Positions 53,096 to 61,476 of a stretch of 64,000 nucleotides of DNA are shown here, in pieces (the stretch's first letter is position 1; each line of letters opens with the position of its first letter). A program made the translations under genes and the position numbers. This DNA comes from Wenzhouxiangella sp. AB-CW3. Its GTDB lineage: Bacteria > Pseudomonadota > Gammaproteobacteria > Xanthomonadales > Wenzhouxiangellaceae. The notes under the pieces were generated by a model that saw nothing but the letters and a program-made list of their open reading frames with translations, did no database searches and had not been told where the DNA came from. The DNA lies in the NCBI RefSeq assembly GCF_014725735.1, contig NZ_CP061368.1, forward strand, positions 2,681,225-2,745,224, given 5' to 3'.

Positions 53096-55681
53096 TTACT
53101 CGCCTGCTTCACGCGTGAAGACCAGCTCCCCTTCACTGGCCTCCACTGCGATGGTATCGCCCGGCCCGAAGGCTCCGGACAGGATCTGCTGTGCAAGGGC
53201 GTTTTCGAGCTTCTGCTGAATGGCCCGTTTCAGCGGCCTGGCGCCGTAGACCGGATCGAAGCCGACATTACCGAGCAGGTCCAGCGCCTGTTCGGAGATC
53301 TCCAGTGCCATCTCGCGGTCGGCCAGTCGTTGCCTCAGCCCCTCGATCTGAATCGATGCAATGGCGCGGATCTGATTGCGGTCGAGCGGATGGAAGACCA
53401 CGATCTCGTCGACCCGGTTGATGAACTCGGGGCGGAAGTGAGTGGCCACGACCTCCATCACGGCATCCTTCATGGTGTCGTAGCCCTGCCCGGCCAGTTC
53501 CTGGATGCGATCGGATCCGAGGTTGGAGGTCATGACGATGACGGTATTGCGGAAGTCCACGGTGCGGCCATGACCATCGGTCAGCCGGCCATCATCGAGC
53601 ACCTGCAGCAGGATATTGAACACTTCCGGGTGGGCCTTTTCGACCTCGTCGAGTAAAATCACCGAGTAAGGCCGGCGGCGCACCGTCTCGGTGAGATAAC
53701 CGCCTTCCTCGTAACCGACATAACCCGGCGGCGCACCGATCAGGCGGGCCACGGCGTGCTTTTCCATGAATTCCGACATGTCGATGCGCACCATGGCCTC
53801 TTCGGTATCGAACAGGAAGCTGGCCAGCGACTTGCACAGTTCGGTCTTGCCCACGCCGGTGGGGCCGAGGAACAGAAACGAACCATTGGGTCGATTGGGA
53901 TCGGCCAGGCCTGCACGTGAACGGCGGATGGCATCGGCCACGGCCTTGACCGCCTCGTCCTGGCCGATCACCCGCTCGTGCAGCGCCTCTTCCATCTTGA
54001 TCAGCTTTTCGCGCTCGCTTTCGAGCATCTTAGACACGGGAATACCGGTCCAGCGGCTGACCACCTCGGCGATCTCCTCCTCGGTGACCTTGTTTCTCAG
54101 CAACTGGAAGTGGTCGGTGGTGTCGCTGGACTCGGCCTGCTCAAGCTGGCGCTCCAGCTCCGGGATGCGGCCGTGCTGCAGCTCGGCCATGCGCGAAAGG
54201 TCCTGGGCCCGACGGGCATTGTCGAGTTCGGCCCGGGCGCGCTCCAGCTCCTCCTTGATGTGGGTGGCATCCTGAACCGAGGCCTTCTCGGTCTTCCAGA
54301 TCTCGTCCAGGTCGGCAAACTCGCGCTCGAGCTCGCTGATTTCCTCCTCCAGATCGGCCAGGCGCTTCTTCGAGGCCTCGTCGGTTTCCTTCTTGAGTGC
54401 TTCACGCTGGATCTTGAGCTGGATGAGCCGACGCTCCAGCCGGTCCATGGCCTCGGGCTTGGAGTCGATTTCCATGCGGATGCGGCTGGCCGCCTCGTCC
54501 ATCAGGTCGATGGCCTTGTCTGGCAACTTGCGATCGGTGATGTAGCGATGCGACAGTGTGGCCGAGGCGACCAGTGCCGGGTCGGTGATATCGACACCGT
54601 GATGCACCTCGTAGCGTTCCTGGAGTCCTCGCAGAATGGCGATGGTGTCCTCGACGGTGGGTTCTTCGACCAGCACCTTCTGAAAACGCCGCTCCAGTGC
54701 GGCATCCTTTTCGATGTTTTCTCGATACTCGTTCAGCGTAGTCGCGCCCACGCAATGCAGCTCGCCGCGCGCCAGTGCGGGCTTGAGCATATTGCCCGCA
54801 TCCATGGCACCCTCGGCCTTGCCGGCACCGACCATGGTGTGGATTTCGTCGATGAACAGGATGATCTGGCCTTCCTGCTTCTTGAGATCGTTGAGCACGG
54901 CTTTCAGACGTTCCTCGAACTCGCCGCGGTACTTGGCCCCGGCAATCAGCGCGCCCATGTCCAGCGACAACACGCGCTTGCTCTTCAGGCCTTCGGGCAC
55001 CTCGCCGTTGACAATGCGCTGGGCCAGACCCTCGACAATGGCGGTCTTGCCCACACCAGGCTCGCCAATCAGCACCGGGTTGTTCTTGGTCCGGCGCTGC
55101 AGCACCTGCACGGTGCGGCGGATTTCCTCGTCACGACCAACAACCGGATCCAGGCGCGACTGCTCGGCCTTTTCGGTCAGGTCGATGGTGTACTTCTTCA
55201 GCGCCTCGCGCTGATCCTCGGCATTGGGATCATCCACCGCCTCGCCCCCGCGCACCGACTCGATGGACTCTTCAACGCCCTGCCTGGTTACCCCGGCCTG
55301 GTGCAGCAACTCACTCAAGCCCGTGCGCGCCTCCAGCGCGGCCAGCACGAACAGCTCGGAAGCGATGTAGGCGTCGCCACGCTTCTGCGCGATCTTGTCG
55401 GTCACGTTGAGCACACGACCAAGATCATTGGACAGATTGATCTGCCCGGCCTGGCCGCTGACCTTCGGCAGCCCGTCGAGCTTCTCGCCCAGCGCCGAGC
55501 GCAGGGTGTTGACCTGGGCGCCGGCACGTGCCAGCAGGCCACGAATGCCCCCGCCCTCCTGGTCGAGCAGCGCCACCATCACGTGCTCGGGTTCAAGCAT
55601 GGCGTGATCCATGCCCACGGCCAGACTCTGCGCCTCGGCCAGCGCCTGCTGAAAACGTGCCGTCAATTTGTCCATACGCAT
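53096..55681 (-). CDS. clpB: ATP-dependent disaggregase ClpB
   Basis: Hexameric AAA+ chaperone that rescues aggregated proteins with DnaK. 861 residues, normal. The N-domain ([21 protein letters not shown]) is followed by AAA-1 with [18 protein letters not shown], the long coiled-coil M-domain at about 400-525 ([17 protein letters not shown] onward), and AAA-2 with [15 protein letters not shown]. Arginine-finger and pore loops ([10 protein letters not shown]) are present. AGGGGAG lies ten bases before the ATG. A sigma-32 type promoter at 55722-55750 fits heat-shock control. No short N-truncated start stands out, though an internal Met may allow ClpB-short. Confidence 0.98.
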   Translation of the reverse strand: MRMDKLTARFQQALAEAQSLAVGMDHAMLEPEHVMVALLDQEGGGIRGLLARAGAQVNTLRSALGEKLDGLPKVSGQAGQINLSNDLGRVLNVTDKIAQKRGDAYIASELFVLAALEARTGLSELLHQAGVTRQGVEESIESVRGGEAVDDPNAEDQREALKKYTIDLTEKAEQSRLDPVVGRDEEIRRTVQVLQRRTKNNPVLIGEPGVGKTAIVEGLAQRIVNGEVPEGLKSKRVLSLDMGALIAGAKYRGEFEERLKAVLNDLKKQEGQIILFIDEIHTMVGAGKAEGAMDAGNMLKPALARGELHCVGATTLNEYRENIEKDAALERRFQKVLVEEPTVEDTIAILRGLQERYEVHHGVDITDPALVASATLSHRYITDRKLPDKAIDLMDEAASRIRMEIDSKPEAMDRLERRLIQLKIQREALKKETDEASKKRLADLEEEISELEREFADLDEIWKTEKASVQDATHIKEELERARAELDNARRAQDLSRMAELQHGRIPELERQLEQAESSDTTDHFQLLRNKVTEEEIAEVVSRWTGIPVSKMLESEREKLIKMEEALHERVIGQDEAVKAVADAIRRSRAGLADPNRPNGSFLFLGPTGVGKTELCKSLASFLFDTEEAMVRIDMSEFMEKHAVARLIGAPPGYVGYEEGGYLTETVRRRPYSVILLDEVEKAHPEVFNILLQVLDDGRLTDGHGRTVDFRNTVIVMTSNLGSDRIQELAGQGYDTMKDAVMEVVATHFRPEFINRVDEIVVFHPLDRNQIRAIASIQIEGLRQRLADREMALEISEQALDLLGNVGFDPVYGARPLKRAIQQKLENALAQQILSGAFGPGDTIAVEASEGELVFTREAGE

Positions 55682-55711
55682 AACGGGTTGACTCCCCTGC
55701 TGATGTTCGAG

Positions 55712-55720
55712 TTATCCACA
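55712..55720. promoter_or_regulatory. Perfect consensus DnaA box in the clpB upstream region
   Basis: TTATCCACA exactly matches the high-affinity DnaA 9-mer. It begins two bases downstream of the predicted sigma-32 -10 of clpB, at the expected transcription start. A single 9-mer in GC-rich DNA could be chance, but the position is suggestive. Confidence 0.45.
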
Positions 55721-55721
55721 G

Positions 55722-55750
55722 GGGTGGGGGCGCGGGGCGGGGGCTTCAAG
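55722..55750 (-). promoter_or_regulatory. Predicted sigma-32 (RpoH) heat-shock promoter of clpB
   Basis: On the minus strand CTTGAAG (55744-55750) is followed after exactly 14 bp by CCCCACCC (55722-55729). The RpoH consensus is CTTGAAA, 13-15 bp, CCCCATnT, so the match is close in both boxes and spacing. It lies 41 bp before the clpB ATG. Confidence 0.75.
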
Positions 55751-55781
55751 GCAACGGGTAACGGTTTCCGGAAAAGGTTTC

Positions 55782-55992
55782 AGCGTTCAGGGTTCAGGTT
55801 TCAGGAAAAATGCCAGATCTTGTCGTCCCGGCCGTAGAGCCGGGATCTCGCACGCACGGCATCTGCACCCCCATACGGCTTTGTTCCACGCAGTGCCAAT
55901 TCACCCGTGCGAGGCCCCGGATCAGGTCCGGGGCGACAACGACTGGCAGTTCCGGAAACCGGAACCCGTCTTTTCCCTGAACCCTGAACGCT
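55782..55992. repeat. Nested inverted repeat between clpB and the aldehyde dehydrogenase gene
   Basis: The outer arms (55782-55798 and 55976-55992) are a perfect 17-bp match containing GTTCAGG heptads. Inside, TTGTCGTCCCGG pairs with CCGGGGCGACAA (11 of 12), and GAGCCGGGATCTCGCACG pairs closely with CGTGCGAGGCCCCGGATC. The arms nest, so most of the 211 bp can form one long cruciform or transcript hairpin. It fills the 309-bp gene-free stretch 55682-55990 apart from the clpB promoter, and its right arm touches the dehydrogenase stop codon. Confidence 0.85.
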
Positions 55993-57421
55993 AAATTCCA
56001 ACATCCTTCACCGCCAGCATCCGGATCTCCGTCATATCCTCGATCGCAAACCGTATCCCTTCACGGCCCAGGCCGGAGTCCTTGACCCCGCCGTAGGGCA
56101 TGTGGTCGACACGGAAGGCGGGGATGTCGTTGATGATCACGCCACCGACATCCAGCCGGTTCCAGGCCCTGTGAATCTTGCCGATATCGCGCAGGAACAG
56201 GCCGGCCTGCAGGCCGTAGCGCGAGGCATTGATGACATCGAGTGCGGCCTCGAAGTCGCTGAACGGTTCAAGCACCAGGACCGGGCCGAAGACTTCTTCA
56301 TCGTAGACCCGGCAGTCATGGTCGACGCCTTCGAGCACGGCCGGGGTGACGACCGGACCGTCGCGTTCACCGCCGACCAGGCAGCGTGCGCCCTGCTCGA
56401 CCGCCTCGCCTATCCATTCGACCACGCGCCGGGCATCGTCTTCAGTGATCAGCGGCCCGACGAAAGTTTCGGGGTCGCGCGGATCCCCCTTCTTCAGCGC
56501 TCCGACTTTCTCGACCAGCCGGTCCTTGAGCTGGTCATAGATGGCCTCGTGCACCTGCACTCGCTGCACGGAAATGCAGCTCTGGCCAGATTGATAAAAG
56601 GCACCGAACACCAGCCGGTCGACGGCGTCGTCAATGTCGGCATCGGCATCGACCAGGCAGGCGGCATTGCCGCCCAGCTCCATGACCACCGGCTTCTTGC
56701 CGGCCCTCTCCTTGAGCATCCAGCCGACCTTGTCCGAGCCGGTAAAACTCAACAGTTTCAGGCGATCGTCATCAGTAAAGCGGGCAGCCTCGTCGCGGTC
56801 GACAGGCAGAATGGAGAAGGCCCCTTCCGGCAGGTCGCACTCGGCAAGGATTTCGCCAATCAGCAGCGCGCCGACCGGCGTTTTCTCGGCAGGTTTCAGA
56901 ATGAACGGACAACCGGCAGCAATAGCTGGCGCAATCTTGTGGGCCGCCAGGTTGTAGGGAAAATTGAACGGGGTGATGAACGACACCGGGCCGACCGGCA
57001 CGCGCTTCCACAGGCCCCAGAAGGCCTCGGCGCGCTCGGCGATATCCATCGGCATCACTTCGCCACCAATGCGGGTCGCTTCCTCCGCAGCGATCTCGAA
57101 GGTCTCGATCAGCCGGCCGACCTCGCCCTTGGCGTCGCGAATGACCTTTCCGCCCTCGACAATCAACACCTCGACCAGTTCATCCTGGCGCTCGCGAAAT
57201 CGCCGGACACAGTGCCTGAGCACGTCCCGCCGTCGATACGAGGGCAGCTCGGCCATGCCATCACGCGCCTCGACCGCTGCAGTAATGGCGTGGTCGACTT
57301 CCGCATCACCGGCCTGAGCCACCCGGTAGGCCACCTCGCCCGTGTGCTTATCGAGCACCTCCAGATCCTCGTTGGCCTGCACGGCGCGGTTGGCCAGATA
57401 GTAGGGGAAGGACTTTGCCAT
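55991..57421 (-). CDS. NAD(P)-dependent aldehyde dehydrogenase
   Basis: 476 residues, cytosolic. It has FITPFNFPYNLAAHKIAPAI (cofactor site with Asn), LKPAEKTPVGA, LSFTGSDKVGW and the catalytic Glu in VMELGGNAACL. The nucleophile Cys is in YQSGQSCISVQRV, and EEVFGPVLVLEPF closes the active site. The sequence style resembles the lactaldehyde/NADP-glyceraldehyde-phosphate dehydrogenase branch rather than betaine aldehyde dehydrogenase. The true start is the ATG at 57421; a longer frame upstream runs through heptad repeats and is not real. No pathway partner is adjacent. Confidence 0.9.
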   Translation of the reverse strand: MAKSFPYYLANRAVQANEDLEVLDKHTGEVAYRVAQAGDAEVDHAITAAVEARDGMAELPSYRRRDVLRHCVRRFRERQDELVEVLIVEGGKVIRDAKGEVGRLIETFEIAAEEATRIGGEVMPMDIAERAEAFWGLWKRVPVGPVSFITPFNFPYNLAAHKIAPAIAAGCPFILKPAEKTPVGALLIGEILAECDLPEGAFSILPVDRDEAARFTDDDRLKLLSFTGSDKVGWMLKERAGKKPVVMELGGNAACLVDADADIDDAVDRLVFGAFYQSGQSCISVQRVQVHEAIYDQLKDRLVEKVGALKKGDPRDPETFVGPLITEDDARRVVEWIGEAVEQGARCLVGGERDGPVVTPAVLEGVDHDCRVYDEEVFGPVLVLEPFSDFEAALDVINASRYGLQAGLFLRDIGKIHRAWNRLDVGGVIINDIPAFRVDHMPYGGVKDSGLGREGIRFAIEDMTEIRMLAVKDVGI

Positions 57422-57464
57422 TACGACCGATCCATTGCAGAGCAACTGCCTGAGGGCGAACTTT

Positions 57465-57584
57465 GAGTGTAAGGTTTGGAGTGTGAAGTGTGAAGTGTGA
57501 AGTAAGGCAGACCCGAGATATTCGGTATACATCCAACAACGTCACACTTTACACTTAACACCTAACACCTCACATTTAACACTC
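57465..57584. repeat. Inverted heptad arrays (6 + 6 units) between divergent genes
   Basis: The left array, 57465-57506, is six 7-mers: GAGTGTA, AGGTTTG, GAGTGTG, AAGTGTG, AAGTGTG, AAGTAAG. The right array, 57543-57584, is CACACTT, TACACTT, AACACCT, AACACCT, CACATTT, AACACTC. Reversed and complemented, the right array lines up unit by unit with the left one, with 4 to 6 of 7 bases matching in each. The 36-bp loop has its own small palindrome, CCGA-GATAT-TCGG. It fills most of the 175-bp gap between the aldehyde dehydrogenase and corrinoid adenosyltransferase genes, which diverge. Confidence 0.85.
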
Positions 57585-57596
57585 AAGATCCGACCC

Positions 57597-58148
57597 ATGG
57601 GCCACCGACTCTCAAAAATCTACACCCGCACCGGCGATGACGGCACCACGGGGCTGGGCGATGGCAGCCGTACGCAGAAAGACAGCCTGCGCGTCGAGAC
57701 TTTCGGGACGATTGACGAGCTCAACAGTGCCATCGGCATGCTGATTGCTCATATCGACCACCAGGAGATGGCCAGCATGCTGCTCGATGTACAGCATGAC
57801 CTGTTCGATCTCGGTGGCGAACTCTGCATCCCCGGTTCCGAAATCATTGCCGACCGTCACACCAGCCGGCTCGAGAACGAGTTGGACAACCTCAACGACG
57901 ACCTGCCGGCACTCAAGGACTTCATCCTGCCCGGCGGCAGCAAGAGTGCGGCCCAGGCGCATCTGGCCCGCACCATCTGTCGACGTGCGGAACGTCGTCT
58001 GATTTCTTTGGCCCGCCAGGAGCCGGTCAACGAGCCGGCCATTCGATATCTCAACCGTCTGTCCGACCTGTTGTTCGTTGTTGCCCGTGTTCTGGCGCGC
58101 GCCGACGGCGCCGGCGAAGTGCTGTGGGACCACGAGCGCGACCGATGA
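57597..58148 (+). CDS. Cob(I)yrinic acid a,c-diamide adenosyltransferase, PduO type
   Basis: Attaches the 5'-deoxyadenosyl group to cob(I)alamin to make coenzyme B12. 183 residues, all-helical fold. KIYTRTGDDGTTGLGDGSR is the ATP-binding N-terminal motif, GTIDELNSAIG follows, and ICRRAERRLISL with YLNRLSDLLFVVAR is the C-terminal signature. It overlaps the downstream histone-deacetylase-like gene by 4 bp (ATGA). No cobalamin riboswitch is recognisable upstream; the leader is the heptad repeat. Confidence 0.94.
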   Translation: MGHRLSKIYTRTGDDGTTGLGDGSRTQKDSLRVETFGTIDELNSAIGMLIAHIDHQEMASMLLDVQHDLFDLGGELCIPGSEIIADRHTSRLENELDNLNDDLPALKDFILPGGSKSAAQAHLARTICRRAERRLISLARQEPVNEPAIRYLNRLSDLLFVVARVLARADGAGEVLWDHERDR

Positions 58149-59059
58149 GCCTGCTGGTCCTGACTCACGCCGACTGTCGTCGTCACACCCCACCCGAGGG
58201 TCATCCGGAGCGCCCGGAACGACTTGATGCGGCCCTGAGGGGCATTGATGAGATCAAGTCCCATCGGCAAAGGCCTGCCGAACCCGCTCAACACAGCCAA
58301 CTGCTGCTGGCCCACGGGCCGAACTACCTGAACTCGCTCGAGAACCTCGCCGCAGCGGGCAACCGGGTCTCACTGGACAGCGACACCCATCTCGGTCCGG
58401 GAAGTCTCAGGGCAGCCAGTCTGGCGGCCGGCGCGGCCTGCCAAGGCGTAGACGAAGTCATGCGCGATGCAGGCCAGAGTGCATTTGCCATTGTGCGGCC
58501 ACCGGGCCATCACGCCGAATCGGCACGCGCCATGGGCTTCTGTTTTTATAACAGTATCGCCATCGCCGCCCTGCACGCGGTCGAGACTCATGGCCTTGAT
58601 CGTGTTGCAGTGTGCGATTTCGATGTTCACCACGGCAACGGGACCGAGGCCATTCTGGCCGGCAACAGCAAGACCCTGTTCCTGTCCAGTCACCAGTCAC
58701 CGCTGTACCCCGGAACCGGACAACCCGATGCACCGCATGCCGATAACGTCCGCAACCATACCCTCCCGACCGGCTCCGGCAGCAACGAGTTCCGCGAACT
58801 CTGGCTTGAGCACCTGCTGCCGGAACTGGAGCAATACCGCCCGCAACTGATTCTGGTTTCAGCCGGCTTCGATGCCCACTGGCGCGATCCGCTGGCCCAG
58901 CTCGAACTCAAGGATGAGGACTACTACTGGATTGGCGACCAACTCAAGGCGCTGGCCCGGAAGTCCGCCAACGGCCGCCTGGTCGCCTCGCTGGAAGGCG
59001 GTTACGACCTGAAAGGACTTAAAGAAAGTGTGCTGGCGTTTGGGGAGGGGATTGAGTGA
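58145..59059 (+). CDS. Histone deacetylase family (acetoin-utilisation/amidohydrolase-like) protein
   Basis: 304 residues of the zinc-dependent deacetylase fold. Motifs include GHPERPERLDA, RPPGHHAESARAMGFCFYN (His-His pair), VCDFDVHHGNGTEA (zinc Asp and His) and the second zinc Asp in SAGFDAHWRDPLA. LEGGYDLKGL has the Tyr. The catalytic set is complete. Bacterial relatives deacetylate polyamines or other small amides; the substrate here is unknown. The start at 58145 overlaps the adenosyltransferase stop, a pairing that is common in this group. Confidence 0.9.
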   Translation: MSLLVLTHADCRRHTPPEGHPERPERLDAALRGIDEIKSHRQRPAEPAQHSQLLLAHGPNYLNSLENLAAAGNRVSLDSDTHLGPGSLRAASLAAGAACQGVDEVMRDAGQSAFAIVRPPGHHAESARAMGFCFYNSIAIAALHAVETHGLDRVAVCDFDVHHGNGTEAILAGNSKTLFLSSHQSPLYPGTGQPDAPHADNVRNHTLPTGSGSNEFRELWLEHLLPELEQYRPQLILVSAGFDAHWRDPLAQLELKDEDYYWIGDQLKALARKSANGRLVASLEGGYDLKGLKESVLAFGEGIE

Positions 59060-59072
59060 CGAAAAATGGATG

Positions 59073-59100
59073 GACGGGAGACGGGAGACGGGAGACGGAA
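59073..59100. repeat. Heptad array (GACGGGA)n after the deacetylase-like gene
   Basis: Three copies of GACGGGA and one GACGGAA in a row. A single complementary unit, TCTCCCG, lies at 59192-59198. The array starts 13 bp after the stop codon at 59059. It is another 7-bp-period repeat, with a different unit from those at 22941 and 57465. The rest of the gap to the stress-protein gene (to 59203) is C/T-rich with no other feature. Confidence 0.85.
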
Positions 59101-59203
59101 GGCCAACCCCCTCTTCTTCTCTCCCTCTCCCCACCTGCCGAAGGCAGGCCCATCTGAAGCGCACTGAGAGGCACGACTATTAACCCCGCAGTCTCCCGAT
59201 GAA

Positions 59204-59635
59204 TTACATCACATCTCCGCGCAGCACGAACACCGAACATTTGGCCTTGCTGGCCAGTTCACCGGAGTGAGACGGAATCAAGTGCAGCTTGTCCGCCACA
59301 CCCGGAACATGTGATGCAGTCACGATAAGGTCGGCACCGATGTCATCGGCGGCCTCCAGCAGTTTCTTTTCCAGCTCCACCGTTACGTCAGTACTGTCCT
59401 TGGTCAGCGACGCGGTCGGCACACCGTGCTTTTCACCCTGTTCCTCGGCAAACTTCGCAAGGTTTCGCGCGTGCTCCTCAGGTGTCTTGGCTGCCCGATT
59501 GGGAACACGACCGGCAACGGTCACGAAATGCAAGGTTGCATGCCATTTTTTTGCCAGGGTTGCAGCAATCTCAAGGGACCGTTCCAGCTTGTCGACATGC
59601 TGCAGGTCGACAGGAACCATGATTTTCTCAAACAT
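59204..59635 (-). CDS. Universal stress protein (UspA family)
   Basis: About 143 residues with the Usp alpha/beta fold: MFEKIMVPVDLQHVDKLERSL at the start, LIVTASHVPGVADKLHL and the C-terminal SHSGELASKAKCSVFVLRG. The classical ATP loop G-2x-G-9x-G-(S/T) is degenerate: the segment reads SHVPGVADKLHLIPSHSGEL, so ATP binding is doubtful. The second ATG (59635) is chosen because GAGGA lies seven bases upstream. It follows the BCCT transporter gene by about 100 bp on the same strand, similar to TeaD next to the ectoine transporter TeaABC. Confidence 0.85.
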   Translation of the reverse strand: MFEKIMVPVDLQHVDKLERSLEIAATLAKKWHATLHFVTVAGRVPNRAAKTPEEHARNLAKFAEEQGEKHGVPTASLTKDSTDVTVELEKKLLEAADDIGADLIVTASHVPGVADKLHLIPSHSGELASKAKCSVFVLRGDVM

Positions 59636-59697
59636 CGTCATTTCCTCACCGAGTGGGTTGAGTGGATGGAGTTTTCACACCCGTTAGTTCATATGCC

Positions 59698-59729
59698 CCA
59701 GGCAGGCACGTCAGAACGTACCTGCCTGG
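59698..59729 (-). terminator. Strong hairpin after the BCCT transporter gene
   Basis: CCAGGCAGGCACGT (59698-59711) pairs with 59716-59729 at 13 of 14 positions around a 4-base loop. It begins 11 bp after the transporter stop and lies before the stress-protein gene. No T-run follows, so it may stabilise the upstream message rather than end it. Confidence 0.65.
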
Positions 59730-59739
59730 AGCGAACAGG

Positions 59740-61377
59740 CTAGTCGTGTGCTGATGAACCAGCCGCCTGACTCGAACCGTACTTCAGCAAGTACAGCTCG
59801 TGGCGCAGGCCTATGGCCAGGCTGACACACATGACCAGCAGCACGACGACAAATGGCAGCCCCGTACTGACGGAGCCGGCCTGCAGGGCGCTCAGTGCGG
59901 CATCTCCGCCGACGGCCAGCAGGACACCGGCGATCAGCCCTTCGATGACGACCCAGAACACACGCTGGCCGGTCGGCGCATCGGTCTTTCCGCCGGCGGT
60001 GATGGAATCAAGTACCAGGGAGCCCGAGTCCGACGAGGTAATGAAGAACACCAGCACCAGGCAGATGGCCAGGAACGAAGTGATTGCCGTAAATGGCAGA
60101 TTCTCCAGCATCTGGAACAGTGCCAGCGAGGAGTCTGTAATGCCATCGGAGGCCAGAGCGCCGACATCCTGAACCACCTGATTGATGCCATTGCCACCAA
60201 ATGCACTCATCCAGAAAACGGTGACGACCGTCGGCACGATCAGTACCGCAGTCATGAACTCTCGAACCGTTCGCCCGCGTGAAACGCGAGCGATAAACAT
60301 GCCCACAAACGGCGACCACGAAATCCACCAGGCCCAGAAGAAAATGGTCCAGCCATGGTAGAAGGTGTCGTCCTCACGTCCCACGGGGTTGCTCAGAGGC
60401 AGGAGATACTGGAAGTAACCGGCCACCGTGGTTCCGGTGTTCTGGACGAAGGCAATCAAACCGCCTGCCACCATGACAAAACCCAGCAGGGCAATGGCAG
60501 CGATCATGTTGATGTTACTAAGTATCCGTACACCGCCATGGATGCCGCGCAGCACCGAAATCAGTGCAATGGCAGTCACGCCCACAATAATGGCAATCTG
60601 CGTGGTCAGACCGCCATCGATACCAAACAGGAAGCTCATGCCGCCGGCAGCCTGTTGGGCGCCCAGCCCGAGAGATGTCGCCAGGCCGAATAGTGTTGCC
60701 AGCACGGCGAGCGTATCGATGACATGCCCGATGGGCCCCCAGCATCGATCGCCGATCAAGGGGTAGAAGGTGGAGCGGATGGTCAACGGCAGGCCCTTGT
60801 TGTAGGCAAAGAAGGCCAGTGACAAAGCCACCACGCCATAAATCGCCCAGGGATGCAGACCCCAGTGGTACATGGTCGCACCCAATGAGGCGGTGGCATC
60901 TCCGCCATCCACGTTCAGCGGGGTACCGAACCATTCAGTGAAGTATCCCACCGGCTCGGCCACCGCCCAGAACATCAACCCGATGCCCATACCTGCGGCA
61001 AACAGCATGGCAAACCAGGACGGCAGAGAAAAATCGGGCGTGGCCTCTGTGCCACCGATCTTGATCTTGCCGACTGGCAGAACAATCAGTGCCAGGCAGA
61101 ACAATACAAAGATATTTCCGGCCGACAGGAACAGCCAGTCGAAAGTCTCTCCGACCCAGACACGGGTGCTTTCCAGCACTGAGTTGGCCTGGTCAGGGAA
61201 AACCAGCGAAAGTATGACAAAGACAAGAATCAGCGCCGCGCTAACCGGGAACACGGGAGCATGTAAATCCAGCCCCATGGTCTGGATATTGTCCTGCCCG
61301 ATTTCATAGTCGGTATCGTATAAGTCCTCGATCTCTTCTACGAGTTTCTGTTCTTCATTCTGGTTCGATTCTGACAT
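59740..61377 (-). CDS. BCCT family transporter (betaine/carnitine/choline type)
   Basis: Secondary transporter of quaternary-ammonium osmolytes, 545 residues with twelve predicted TM helices. Family landmarks are GMGIGLMFWAVAEPVGYF in TM3-4 (glycine stretch), HPWAIYGVVALSLAFFAYNKGLP and the betaine-box FFWAWWISWSPFVGMFIARVSRGR. The acidic N-terminal tail of about 40 residues may face the cytoplasm. The C-terminus is short, with little of the basic osmosensing extension of BetP. GAGGAGA lies before the ATG. The gene follows a porin gene and precedes a stress-protein gene, a layout fitting osmotic adaptation. Confidence 0.93.
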   Translation of the reverse strand: MSESNQNEEQKLVEEIEDLYDTDYEIGQDNIQTMGLDLHAPVFPVSAALILVFVILSLVFPDQANSVLESTRVWVGETFDWLFLSAGNIFVLFCLALIVLPVGKIKIGGTEATPDFSLPSWFAMLFAAGMGIGLMFWAVAEPVGYFTEWFGTPLNVDGGDATASLGATMYHWGLHPWAIYGVVALSLAFFAYNKGLPLTIRSTFYPLIGDRCWGPIGHVIDTLAVLATLFGLATSLGLGAQQAAGGMSFLFGIDGGLTTQIAIIVGVTAIALISVLRGIHGGVRILSNINMIAAIALLGFVMVAGGLIAFVQNTGTTVAGYFQYLLPLSNPVGREDDTFYHGWTIFFWAWWISWSPFVGMFIARVSRGRTVREFMTAVLIVPTVVTVFWMSAFGGNGINQVVQDVGALASDGITDSSLALFQMLENLPFTAITSFLAICLVLVFFITSSDSGSLVLDSITAGGKTDAPTGQRVFWVVIEGLIAGVLLAVGGDAALSALQAGSVSTGLPFVVVLLVMCVSLAIGLRHELYLLKYGSSQAAGSSAHD

Positions 61378-61409
61378 GGTCGATTCTCCTCATTGACTGC
61401 AGCTTAAAC

Positions 61410-61457
61410 GCTCGATCAAAAGCCGGTTATTGTTGTTATTCCGGCTTTCGATCGAGC
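61410..61457 (-). terminator. Strong hairpin between the porin and BCCT genes
   Basis: GCTCGATCAAAAGCCGG (61410-61426) pairs with 61441-61457 at 16 of 17 positions around a 14-base AT-rich loop. It starts 20 bp after the porin stop codon. It could end most porin transcripts and let a minority read into the transporter gene, a common way to make porin in excess. Confidence 0.7.
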
Positions 61458-61476
61458 TTGCTGAGCACATTGGCAA

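Noticed and set aside
55712-55720. Replication origin suggested by a perfect DnaA box
   Set aside because: Only one box is present, with no AT-rich unwinding region and no dnaA, dnaN or gidA nearby.
53978-55837. 619-codon open frame antisense to clpB
   Set aside because: clpB is complete and canonical. The antisense frame arises from codon bias.
57421-57532. N-terminal extension of the aldehyde dehydrogenase
   Set aside because: It reads through the heptad repeats (TSHFTLQTLHSKF), a pattern typical of repeat translation. Family alignment starts at MAKSFPYYL.
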